Origin: Gaertneriomyces semiglobifer
Taxonomy: Eukaryota; Chytridiomycota; Chytridiomycetes; Spizellomycetales; Spizellomycetaceae
DNA: 64,000 bases
Assembly: GCA_025558075.1 (NCBI GenBank)
Contig: JAHLKF010000001.1
Span: forward strand, 186,001 to 250,000
Reading direction: 5' to 3'
The notes under the pieces were generated by a model that searched no databases, was not told where the DNA came from, and was given only the letters and a program-made list of their open reading frames with translations. A program made the translations under genes and the position numbers. The stretch's first letter is position 1. Each line of letters opens with the position of its first letter. Of this stretch, positions 26,977 through 36,597 are shown in pieces.

Positions 26977-27958
26977 ATGGCTACTAAAGTATTCGTCGGA
27001 AACCTTTCCTGGGGAACCACTGATGAGACCCTCCACGGTGCTTTCTCCCAGTTCGGTGACATTCAAGATGCTGTTGTATTGAAGGATCGCGAGACTGGTT
27101 AGAGCCTTTTGCTTTTTGTTGCGTTGCCCCGTATTATGTGCCATTATGGAGAGAGGCTTGGTCACTGAGGGTCTCGCCCGTACTGCTCGAGTGGTACATG
27201 GGTGATGACTGCTTGGGACTGAGGACGGGGTATGTTCGCGGTGTCCGGTGCCCAGTGTGTGCGTGCTCGAAGTGTGGTCTGGTCATAGAAAGAGTGTCTC
27301 TGGCTGCTGTGTTGCTGTGTGAACTCTTGCCTTCCGATCCCTTGAAGATGCTTGCTATCTCTGGCTGTTGCTGTGCATAAGACTGGACTCGTTCCTGTAC
27401 GGCCCGCGAAACTATGAGACATAATACACGAGCGTGTCAGCAAATCATGGATTCTTGTCCTTGGGTTTTGTGCTCTTATGTTTTGTGCCCTCGAGATCTC
27501 TTGTGTGATCGTGACCTCTGGCATCATACCTTCCCCCCTCACTTTTGAATGGTTGTCCTGATGCGTGTTTTAATGCAGGTCGCTCCCGTGGTTTCGGTTT
27601 CGTCACCTTCGGCACTGAAGATGCCGCCAATGCTGCCATCCAGGCCATGAACGACCAGGACTTGGACGGACGTACCATTCGTGTGAACCTTGCAAACGAG
27701 AGGCCCGCTGGTGGAAACGGCGGTGGCTTCCGCTCTGGCGGTGGTGGCGGCGGCTACCAGCGTGGAGGATACGGTGGTGGTGGTGGTGGCCGTGGATACG
27801 GGTAAATATCCTTTTTGTCTCTATATCTGACAAGAACATTGCTAACCGCGAGTAATTATAGCGGTGGTTACGGTGGTGGCCAGGGCGGTTACGGTGGTCA
27901 GGGCGGCTACGGTGGTGGTTACGGCCAGCAGCAGGGTGGTTACAACTCTGGCTACTAA
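26977..27958 (+). CDS. Glycine-rich RNA-binding protein (single RRM)
   Basis: Three exons: 26977-27097, 27579-27801 and 27862-27958, about 146 residues. One RRM opens at [15 protein letters not shown], where KVFVGNL is RNP2; [10 protein letters not shown] is RNP1. After [10 protein letters not shown] comes a Gly/Tyr tail ([33 protein letters not shown]). It belongs to the GRP/hnRNP A-like class that binds mRNA and acts in stress or cold response. Intron 1 is 481 nt, several times the usual length here. It starts with the weak donor GTTAGA and splits the RRM just before RNP1. Retention would read a TAG at once after ETG. The tail may be prone to phase separation, as in relatives. Confidence 0.92.
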
Positions 27959-28406
27959 GCGTCTAGTTACGAATGCGGTGTGCTTTTCTGATACGGCCTC
28001 TGCGTGATTGCTTGCTTGGGTGCGAATGAAAAAGACTCCTTTCGTTTTCGATGTATATACGATTTCTTTGAATCTTGATGCTCGGTTCGTCTGCGGATTT
28101 TGATGATTTAATTATACTTCATGACAAACAAACTTTAGTTTGCTTCTGCTCTCGGCGTTCAGACCTGTGCACCATAGCTCCACAGTATACACCTGCACGA
28201 TCATATCAGATGCCACCTGGAACTCCGTGTATCGTTGGGCCAGTGATGCTACGACAGCGACCGACGCTACTTCATATAAGCAATGAAGTGTCCAGTTTTA
28301 ACAATCAATTGGACAAGATCACGATGAAGCATGCCATTATCTGCGCGAAAGTCTCTTTCATTCAAGGTATATCACAAACAAAACCATTCCTCAATACCCA
28401 AGCCTC
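27959..28406. other. Convergent 3' intergenic
   Basis: Between the 3' ends of the RRM gene and V-ATPase subunit d. Nothing recognisable was found; a 111-codon plus-strand frame here lacks family features. Confidence 0.4.
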
Positions 28407-29759
28407 CTAAAAAATCGTAATGTAGTTGTTGATCCGATCTTTCTGTTGCTGAGAAATGCACTCGGCAATCCACACGATGTTTCGAATTTCTTGTTCTTTC
28501 AGTTTGACGTAAGAGTAGAACACTCCGAAGTGGAATTGTTGGAGGAATGACTTTTTGTTGAGGTACACTTCATGTTCGAAAAACTTGTCTTCTAGTGACT
28601 TGTCCGAACCCACGGGGATATCAAAAAAGGACTTGTATTCCTGGAGACAGGCATATTGAGTTTCGCTGAAAGCCAACGGAAACGCCTCGCAGACAGCTTA
28701 CCGGATATGCATCTACTGCTAATCTAACTTGATCGACATCATCGGCACGTGCAAGCTTCATCGTCCCTTCCGGATACAGTTTACCGCAGTTTGGAAACAG
28801 TTTCGCTCGATCGTCTTTGCTGAGTTCCGTGTTGAAAGAGTTTATGGTAATGTTGATGACACGGCGGTCTGCCTCAAACTAGGGTGGTCGATTAAGACTA
28901 GTCCCAGCACGGTGCAAAGCGCATCTAACGATACCTGTAGGATTTCTTTCATCACATCTGACGTTGCGCCTCCCAACTGCCCGCAGTAGTTGTAAAAATC
29001 TTCCAAATAGGCTTTGTACAACGTGTTGCGGATGATCTCAATGTTCATTTCATCAAGGTCCTGGGCAGAAAGGCACTTTTCAAAGTACGGAGCTGAGAGG
29101 TATCTGGCTTTATACACAGGCTGGAAGTGCAACTTTAATGATGGCGTTTCACTTACCAAGAGGTGACTCCACCAGAACGGTACTATACAATTCGGATACG
29201 TTCGTCGCCACGCAGAGGGCGGCAATGCCATCGAACATCCCCAAGGGGTGGCAGCGATCTAGCAGCTCGTTTGTGTCGCGCTCATGTAGCGTTCCCGTAA
29301 TCAGAAGAATTACATTGTCTATCATGTACGCATATCTTGAAAAAAGGAATCAGCTGATATGTTTTGACGAAGCGCTAACTTGTTGTTGACGAGCTTCTCA
29401 CGTAATGTAGTCCAGAAATTGAGCAAGAGGTTTAACCGCATTGGCACGCATATACTGAAAGTGAGATACTAATGTTTCTCGCGCTTTATCAGCGATCGTC
29501 GTTGTGGCAAGGGGAGATGGTTCATTTTGTAAGAAGTTTCCGTAGTCGGTGGACGCCAGCTGTAGCCTTAAATCTACCGACGATCTGGAGATTAGAAAAT
29601 GCCTACCTACTTTGAGCCGCGTTTAAGTGGTTACCTACCGTCTAAAGTTTCGCACTGCGTCAGGTTCATGTAATTGCCGGATGTTAGGATCCCAGCCTTG
29701 TACCCGCGCACGATAGCTTCCAAGAAGCCATCTTCGACATTGAAAAACAGGGCTTCCAT
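28407..29759 (-). CDS. VMA6: V-type proton ATPase subunit d
   Basis: Subunit of the membrane sector of the vacuolar proton pump, linking the central stalk to the c-ring. ATG 29759 begins [20 protein letters not shown] with [19 protein letters not shown], the family's conserved start. Further exons carry [54 protein letters not shown] with [14 protein letters not shown], and [20 protein letters not shown]. Then [20 protein letters not shown] and [19 protein letters not shown] lead to the last exon, with [20 protein letters not shown] and a final NNYITIF. At least six exons with short introns. Full length is expected at about 350 residues. Confidence 0.93.
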
Positions 29760-30153
29760 TACGAAGCGCGACAAGTAACTACAGAACCTGTGAAGTGATA
29801 GTCGAAAGTTCTTGTTGGGGGTTGCCCTACTGAAGTGTGCGTGTGCGGTTTGCGAGGACGAGGCTCGCATGCGTTAACCACCGTTCGACTTGTCAGTGAT
29901 GACATAAGCAGGACGGAGTTCATCTCGCGTAGCGTTTGCTTTTATCATGTTTCTGGAATCGGAAGAAGAAAGGCATTCGGCAGAGACGAACTCAACATGG
30001 CAAGGAGAGCGGTGGGTCGGACAAGCCCAGGAATCTTTTCAAACCTATCTGACCACAGATTTTTGAAAACCCGTACGATTCAGAGGTTAATTGGAAGGAC
30101 AGTTATTATGGGACCAGGCTCCTGTGCATTAAAACATGCTCCACCTAATGACG
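29760..30153. other. Intergenic: VMA6 upstream
   Basis: VMA6 promoter side; no feature identified. Confidence 0.4.
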
Positions 30154-31131
30154 TTAACTGTCGTGAAAGTTATAGACTACGTCGAGACCTAGTTCTCTAC
30201 CCAGTTTCTGTTGCACCTCCCGACTTGCACCAATGACACCTGCCACCGTCCGAATAACTACTGAAAGGTCGCTATCTCTCCAAACACCCAGTTCTAACAG
30301 TACGTCTATCACTAACTGCCGAAGATCTTCACTTCGCCTAGTGACCCCGGCATGACCTACCGCTCTCCGTATCAGCGGGATCGAGTCCGTTTCCACCCTC
30401 GCCGGTATAAACCCAATCCGTCGCCGCACCAACGCCGGGTTACGAACACATCCATCGACGATCCCCTCACGCCGACCACACACCCGCTTCCAAAGCCATG
30501 TTCTCTCCGCTGCCCCATGATTTCCATTCAAGCCCTTGGCCTGCAGCATTGAGTAAAATGCTCTGGGGCCATTCCATGCCTCATGATGCAGTTGCATCAA
30601 AGTTCCCTCTATGCGATCCATATAAATGACTTCAAGCGTTGCGCGCTCCAGCTGATCAGGCGCTTGCATGGCGTCCCGCAACGCTTCCACATCGTCCCAT
30701 ATCCCGCTCAGCAAGGATGCTAGCCGCGGCGAATGCCGAAAATAACGAGCTGGGATTTGACGGATGTGTTCAAGCAAACGCGCGAGGTCAGCAGCCTTGC
30801 CGGACTCGGGCAATTCGCGAGTGATACTGCTTTGCATCTCAGGTTCAACCGACGAAATGATCCCTGGTGGTTTAGCGCAGGCCAACGTCTGGTTTGGATT
30901 ATCCGCCGGAGGACCATCATCCCGGTTAGCACCAATTGTGATCTCCCATGTTCCAGCGGGAAGTATGGTGTCCCTGTCGATGTCACTCATCTCATTACCG
31001 TCACGGATGTTTTTCGCCATCGGTCGCTGTTCAAAAGGAATCTTGAGTGCAGCACATAATTTCCCATAAGGCATCGGTGATACCGGGCCATAAATCGAAC
31101 CGTCATGATGAATAACCACTTTAGACTGCAT
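30154..31131 (-). CDS. Hypothetical protein, 325 aa, intronless
   Basis: A single open frame from ATG 31131, not recognised. It starts MQSKVVIHHDGSIYGPVSPM. Residues 60-110 include TWEITIGANRDDGPP. From about 120 it is strongly helical: ADLARLLEHIRQIPARYF, LLSGIWDDVEALRDAMQ, ERATLEVIYMDRIEGTLMQL. The C-terminal third is Arg-rich with SEDLRQLVIDVLLELGVW and AGVIGASREVQQKLGRELGL. There is no signal peptide, membrane segment or catalytic motif I can name. Unlike most neighbours it has no intron and is richer in Arg and GC, so it may be lineage-specific or acquired; that is weak inference. Confidence 0.55.
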   Translation of the reverse strand: MQSKVVIHHDGSIYGPVSPMPYGKLCAALKIPFEQRPMAKNIRDGNEMSDIDRDTILPAGTWEITIGANRDDGPPADNPNQTLACAKPPGIISSVEPEMQSSITRELPESGKAADLARLLEHIRQIPARYFRHSPRLASLLSGIWDDVEALRDAMQAPDQLERATLEVIYMDRIEGTLMQLHHEAWNGPRAFYSMLQAKGLNGNHGAAERTWLWKRVCGRREGIVDGCVRNPALVRRRIGFIPARVETDSIPLIRRAVGHAGVTRRSEDLRQLVIDVLLELGVWRDSDLSVVIRTVAGVIGASREVQQKLGRELGLDVVYNFHDS

Positions 31132-31306
31132 CCCGTCAGAGACTCATTTCGTATTTTACAGGGCCTTTCGAGGCGAGACTTCCCACGCGGGGTATTTCTG
31201 GTTGGTAAAACACTCCACAAATAGAATATCCTAAGTGAAATTGTCCGACAACCTTCGCTATATTACAGCTTCCCTTGCATATAAAGAACCTGACCCAGAA
31301 AACACT

Positions 31307-33345
31307 TCATTTCCGCCCCCATAGCCCAAACACACTACCCAGCAAACCCTTTCTCTCACCACCGGCACCTCGTTCTTGCACGCTCTTCTTGGCTTCGTCG
31401 ACGCTTTCACCTCTCGCCCTTGCTTCCAAGATCTCAGTCCGGTATTCAATTCCATTGTATGCCATGTCGAAAAACATGGGCTTCGCAGGTACAGGCAAGA
31501 CCCTGTTCCAATCGACCACATAGGGCTTTCCGTCTTTCATAGGTAACTTGAATGAATGAAGGGTAGAAATCAGCGGAAGTGGCGTTTCCACAGTTTCATC
31601 GGATTGGTCCTGGCTAATTTCGAGCTTTGAGACTTGCTCAGAAACCTCATCGACAGCTTTGGCTTGCTTGACCGCCACACGCGCAGTTGCAATCACCACA
31701 CCCTGGCGTATCCTCATCTCAAGCTCCTTTAGCCTCTCGTCCAGGTCATTTAATCTCTTGGTATCCTCATCATTCAAGCCCGTCATCCGAGCGACCCCCG
31801 CGGCCATTGCCCGTGACTGTGTTAGATGCTCGCTTGCTCGTTCCAAAAGTCCTAGGGCATTCACATTGCCTTGATAGGATTTGTCTCTCATGTGCGTACT
31901 TGCCAAAAAGCGAGCGCGGCTCGACCTATAATACAACACGCGCGCGTCATTGATATGGGGATAAGTTGCATCGCCAATCACCGCTGGATGGGATTTGAGG
32001 GATGCAAGTTGCCCCAAGATGTTCTCGAACAAGCTTGTAACCTTTTCCAAGGGAGTCGAAAGGTCTGATTTCTCAATCAGTAAAGAGTCTCGCGCGATGA
32101 TGGTCTCTGCGCGTAAAGACATAACAAAGAATTCCAGGAGTCGCAGTTCCTTGAGCACTAGTTCTGATCGCGCTGCCGTCATTTTCACTGCACCCTTTGC
32201 CGCAGCTGCCACTTGCTTACGAATTGCTCGAAGAGTTAAAGTGTGAGCACTCGTTATTGGGGCGCATAACGCGAGAACGTCGGCTTTGGTGTCACCGGCA
32301 GGAGGCGCTTGGGGTTGGCGCAGAGACTGATGTACCAAGTCTTGTAAAGGCGTTGGTACTACCACATCCTCATCTCGTATTTGGATTCTAAGCTTCGAAA
32401 CGTCGTCCGTGTCAGAGATTGGGAGGCAAGTTCGCAGGTCTTCTACGAGCTTTTGCTCAACATGTCCTTGCATAAGTTCAGTTACAGCAAGCCTTTGGGC
32501 ATTCTTGTTGCCCTGTTGGTACGCAGAAAAACGAATAGCAGGATCAATTTCATCAAGCATATTCTGACTGAGCAACCGTTGATCCTTTGGTCCCACACTG
32601 GCCAAATGCGAAAAAATCGCGCGTGCTCGAGCAAACGATTTCAACGCGGCCACATGTTGCCGGCAATGTGACTGGTGATGAGCAGAAAGAAGTGCTGCAT
32701 AACCCTAAAGACGTAGGTGGTTCAGAGCTTCGTAAAGTATTTCTCGACGAAAATCATCCGTCATTCCTTACCTCAACTTCGTAAATGGATCGCACATCCA
32801 ATCGGTCCTTTTGGGCCGCCACCACTTCCTTCAAGGTGTTTCCAAACTTCACTGCACGAACCAACCTCTTCACTTGATGAAAGGTCTTTCGTGGTTCATC
32901 CCTTACAAACTCTTTTAGCTCCATCGCATACGCCCAATGCCGTTCGCATTCGAACAGTAAAATCATCAAGTGGCGTGATGTAGTGGCATTCTCCGGACTA
33001 ATAGGTTTGGAGAGGAACTTTGAGTGAGCTTTGGATTTTCCGCTGCTTTTAGCAGGTGTTGTGTTCTGAGATAAACCGACGGATCGACGAAGGGTGCGTA
33101 GTTTTTGTGTGCAGAATTGTCTATATCCAATGGTAAGCTACAGAGAAGATGGCGAACTTTTTAAGATCCGCTCACCTGTAGCGTTGGTAATCCTCATGCC
33201 TTAACCCATGCATTTGCCGGGCCTCAGATATCAGTTCTAGTAAGGGCAATACCATTTCCTGATCTTGATTAGCCTGCATGGCATCCTCAGTAGATCCAAC
33301 AGTCTGCTCGTGATCGTCCGCGTCCATCATTTCAGTAGAATCCAT
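31307..33345 (-). CDS. SRP68: Signal recognition particle subunit SRP68
   Basis: RNA-remodelling subunit of eukaryotic SRP; pairs with SRP72 in the S domain for co-translational ER targeting. Three exons: 33345-33176, 33120-32772 and 32704-31307. The start MDSTEMMDADDHEQTVGSTE leads to LLELISEARQMHGLRHEDYQ, the family's HGLRH-D-(F/Y)-QRYR signature. Next come CTQKLRTLRRSVGL, RHWAYAMELKEFVRDEPRKT and FHQVKRLVRAVKFG. The 3' exon has TPR-like helices, IDPAIRFSAYQQGN, KPMFFDMAYNGIEY and the ending LLGSVFGLWGRK. A 105-codon Ser-rich frame (33649-33332) overlaps the start in another frame and is not part of the model. Divergent from the SH3 gene. Confidence 0.93.
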
Positions 33346-33674
33346 TCTTATCCTCAGGCTGATGACCCGATAGCGCCTTTCTCCCTGAGCCTTTCCGATC
33401 GCTGGAGGCCTTCTCCGTTATGCTTTTCGTTGGTGGGCAGCGTTCGTTGCGAGGCGGCGCGCCAACGGTAATCGATAACACAAAGTTCAAGATTTTGTGA
33501 GCGCCGGACGAACTTGACGACGAAGGCTCAAAGCAATTATCGCCCGACGGAGAGGAGGTTTTCCAGCTACCACTGCCATACTGCCGCATTCTATTGCTGC
33601 TGAGTGAAGCACTAGGGCGCTCCGTTTTTTCTGAACTGGAATATTGCATTGTTCAACCCACTCTATGAGACAGA
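33346..33674. other. Divergent promoter of SRP68 and the FUS1-like gene
   Basis: 329 bp between two divergent ATGs. A minus-strand ATG frame of 105 codons starts at 33649 and overlaps the SRP68 start. It could be an upstream ORF of SRP68 if the transcript starts that far upstream. Confidence 0.45.
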
Positions 33675-34862
33675 ATGCATTCTAAACTATCGCTGCTAGC
33701 ACTGTACTTTTTGGCTGCTGCCATCCATCCTACGGCAATTCGAGCTCAAGAACCTTCTCTTGATGTTACTCAGGCCGAACCCGTGACGTCGGTAGTGGAC
33801 GTGCCGCGGACAACGCCGGTAACGCCGGTGACGGTCACGCCGATTTCCAGCGTTCCAAGCACCCCGCCTACCTCAATTCCAACCACCCGCTCGCCAACAC
33901 CTTCCAGAACGCCGTTGACAATCACGATTCCTGCTCGTCCTACAGAAGATCCTGATGATAAACCAGCTACCACGACACGTTCGCCGCCGAGAAGCCTCAC
34001 CTCTCGCTCCAGATCCAGCGTTACACGCACTACGCTCGCGACGATCACTTCGAATGGAGTTCCTATTGTTACCACCACTGTGATTGTTGATGTCGTGGAA
34101 CCTGCTGATGTGTCTCCTACCGGAGTGCCTGGTAAATCGTCAGCCATACCTGCAGAGGAAGATACCAATAGTAAAACAGCAGTGATCGCCGGAGCTGTAA
34201 TCGGCGCTGTGTTCGGCGTGGCCTTGCTGGGTGTCCTATTGACTGCAATCTTGCGCTGGCGAAGGAGCAAGTCATCCGACAGTAAGGATGATAGTTTGAG
34301 CAGGACCTCTCCCATGTCGGAGCTATTTGCCAAGGACAGCGCCGTTTTACGCAGCGTGCCTGTCGTGCACGAAGAACTGACTGTTTTGTCCGAAAATAGG
34401 CGAGCATCCGGCATGGGATCGTATGGCTATCCTCAGCGTAACAGCGGGTTGGCGGGAAGTTGGGGAAGCCAGGCCCCAACGGGCTTTGCTTATGCCCCGA
34501 TCCCCGTTGAAGTAAGCCAACCTCACCCGGGATATGCATACGGATCTGCCCAACCTTCCAACCCAGCATACTTGGTGCAGCCAGGTTACCAATCCGTCGC
34601 ATCCGACGGTATCCATGAGCATCGAACTGCTATGATGTCTTTTTCGCCCACACAAGAAGATGAAATTGAGGTTGCTGTTGGCGACGCCGTTATTGTGAAG
34701 TAAGTGTCGTGAGCCTTCACCGTTGCGCGTTCAGAAACTGATCTTCTTCACAGTCAAGCATTCAGTGATGGCTGGGCGACAGGCACGAATACCCGTACGG
34801 GCCAGTTTGGAGCTTTTCCCATGACTCTCTTTCTGGCGTCACATGACGGGCAGTTGCAGTGA
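33675..34862 (+). CDS. FUS1-like single-pass membrane protein with C-terminal SH3 domain
   Basis: Two exons: 33675-34699 and 34754-34862, about 377 residues. A signal peptide (MHSKLSLLALYFLAAAIHPT, cut near AIRA-QEP) is followed by about 140 residues rich in Thr/Pro/Ser, with ten or more TP/SP pairs: a mucin-like O-glycosylated ectodomain. TAVIAGAVIGAVFGVALLGV with LLTAILRW is the membrane span, then basic RRSKSS. The cytosolic part ends in an SH3 domain: MSFSPTQEDEIEVAVGDAVI and, across the splice, NQAFSDGWATGTNTRTGQFG with AFPMTLF (the DGW and G-x-FP signatures). This layout equals yeast Fus1 and similar fungal surface sensors used in cell fusion or wall signalling. The role here is inferred from architecture alone. 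Confidence 0.85.
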
Positions 34863-34984
34863 TTAATACTATCTATGTAGAACTTTTATGAGCGTATGAT
34901 TTAGTGCACATAGTTAAATAGTAGAACAAAATTCCTTTGTCTTATCCACAACTAGATGCCAAAAGCCGGGTTACAGTATAATAA

Positions 34985-36367
34985 TTAAAGCAAGTCTTGT
35001 TCCCACTCGTCGACGAATTCAGCGAAATGCGACGGCAATGCATCAGCGTCAAATTTCTGGGCCCTACGAAAGCACTCTATGGCTTTCTTGTAATATCCCT
35101 CGCTCAAACTCTCGCTTTCGCTCGGTCCATCATTGCCTTCGGTGTCATCAAAAACATTGCCGAGATTGACGTATGTCTCACCAACCTACAGTGCGGCATC
35201 AGCAAATCAGATGATTATGGAAACCTACTCATCGCGTCTGCTGTAGACTTACCAGACACAGTAAAGGCACGTGAGGTTTATCTGGATCATCCAAATTGCG
35301 TGCCGTGTCGAAATGCTTCAACGCCCGTTCTAGCGGCTCTCTAATCAAGCCCTTATCCAGATCCCCACCCTCCTCTGCCCTCTCAGCATAGTAGTTTGCG
35401 ATCGAAAGTTCACAGCTGCCCAGTCCTATACTGGCCTCCATTGAGGCGCCGCTGACCTGCTTGAATAGCTCTTGCGCAAATTCATTCCACTTCTTCCGCC
35501 CCTCAAGCTGGGGTACCATGTCCGCATAGCGTTGAGCTGCAGCAGCCGACTCAAGTAGTAAGGGATTGCGGTCGCTCTCATCCAGGCGACTGAAGTCAAC
35601 CATCAACAATGTTTCCGCCTGTGCAGCCAGCTTGGCCGACTCCGCCGTGGCCATGTCCACAGACCCCTCAAGCATCAAAGACGCTTTCTGTAGAAGTATC
35701 CGGCCAAGAGATGTTTTGACTGCCAGTGGTTCCGGTAAGCCATCTTCTAACGCTCGCTCCAGACCGCGTTCCAGTCGTTCGGCCGCCGCATTCAAGTAGT
35801 CCATCAGCGACTCTTCGCCTTCTTCTGATCCTGCCGTCAGAACACCCAGTTGGAACAGAGCATTTCCATAAACCAAATAGAATTCAGGCGGAATGGGAGC
35901 GTCTAAATTCGGCTGGCTTGTTGACGATGATGGTCCGTCCTCTCCGTCCTCACGTTCGTCTTTGGGTGCCGGGATTACACCGTCCTTGATCCGTAATATC
36001 TTATCACACTCATGAATGCATCCACGCAGAAGGTCAAGTGCACCTTCGATATCCCCATTCTCTGCAAAAGTAACCCGAGAACATTAACACAAGCTTCGAG
36101 CAACTTTGTGTGGGCAACGATGCGCATACCTTGCTTGTTCGAAGCAGAGTCATATAAGGATTTTAGAATAGATATCTCGTCTTCACCTTCAGCATCAATT
36201 GCTATTGTGCGCAAGGCCGGATCTTCAGCTTCCTTGTGCTGCTCGCCATTTTCAGTGTTTACAGTGGGGTCTTCCTCAGCTGCCTTCTGACGTTTTGCAT
36301 CCTTACCCAAAGACTTTTTCAAGCCACGTGGCCTCTTCTTACCAGCTGCTGCCCCCGCATCCGACAT
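34985..36367 (-). CDS. ETT1: ETT1/Nro1-like nuclear TPR protein
   Basis: Three exons: 36367-36130, 36061-35253 and 35185-34985. The N-terminus SDAGAAAGKKRPRGLKKSLG with KDAKRQK resembles the KRPLGLGK-type opening of fungal ETT1/Nro1. The body is all-helical: SILKSLYDSASNKQENGDIE, GALDLLRGCIHECDKILRI, PEFYLVYGNALFQLGVL, DYLNAAAERLERGLERAL, KTSLGRILLQKASLML, SIGLGSCELSIANYYAERAE. The 3' exon has VGETYVNLGNVFDD, YYKKAIECFRRAQKF and LPSHFAEFVDEWEQDLL, a typical family ending. Known members affect translation termination (yeast) or Ofd1-dependent oxygen sensing (fission yeast). Assignment is from the N-terminal motif, helical repeat pattern and ending, not from a search. Confidence 0.65.
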
Positions 36368-36597
36368 GGCTATATATCAGAAGCACCTTTCGCTGTCGTT
36401 GCTGCATACAAAGATTGAGCAGGATCAGGAAAACGCGAAGTGGAGCAGAAGTGACTTGTTTTGTTGTCAAGATCGTTGTCAACTTTTTGGAGTTGCCGTG
36501 GCCTCTCAGTGCAAGAGATCCACGGAGTAAAGACCGGTCAAGGGATTGTGGTGTCTTTAGCTCAATCATCTCGTAAAGAAACGAGCACATTTACGAA

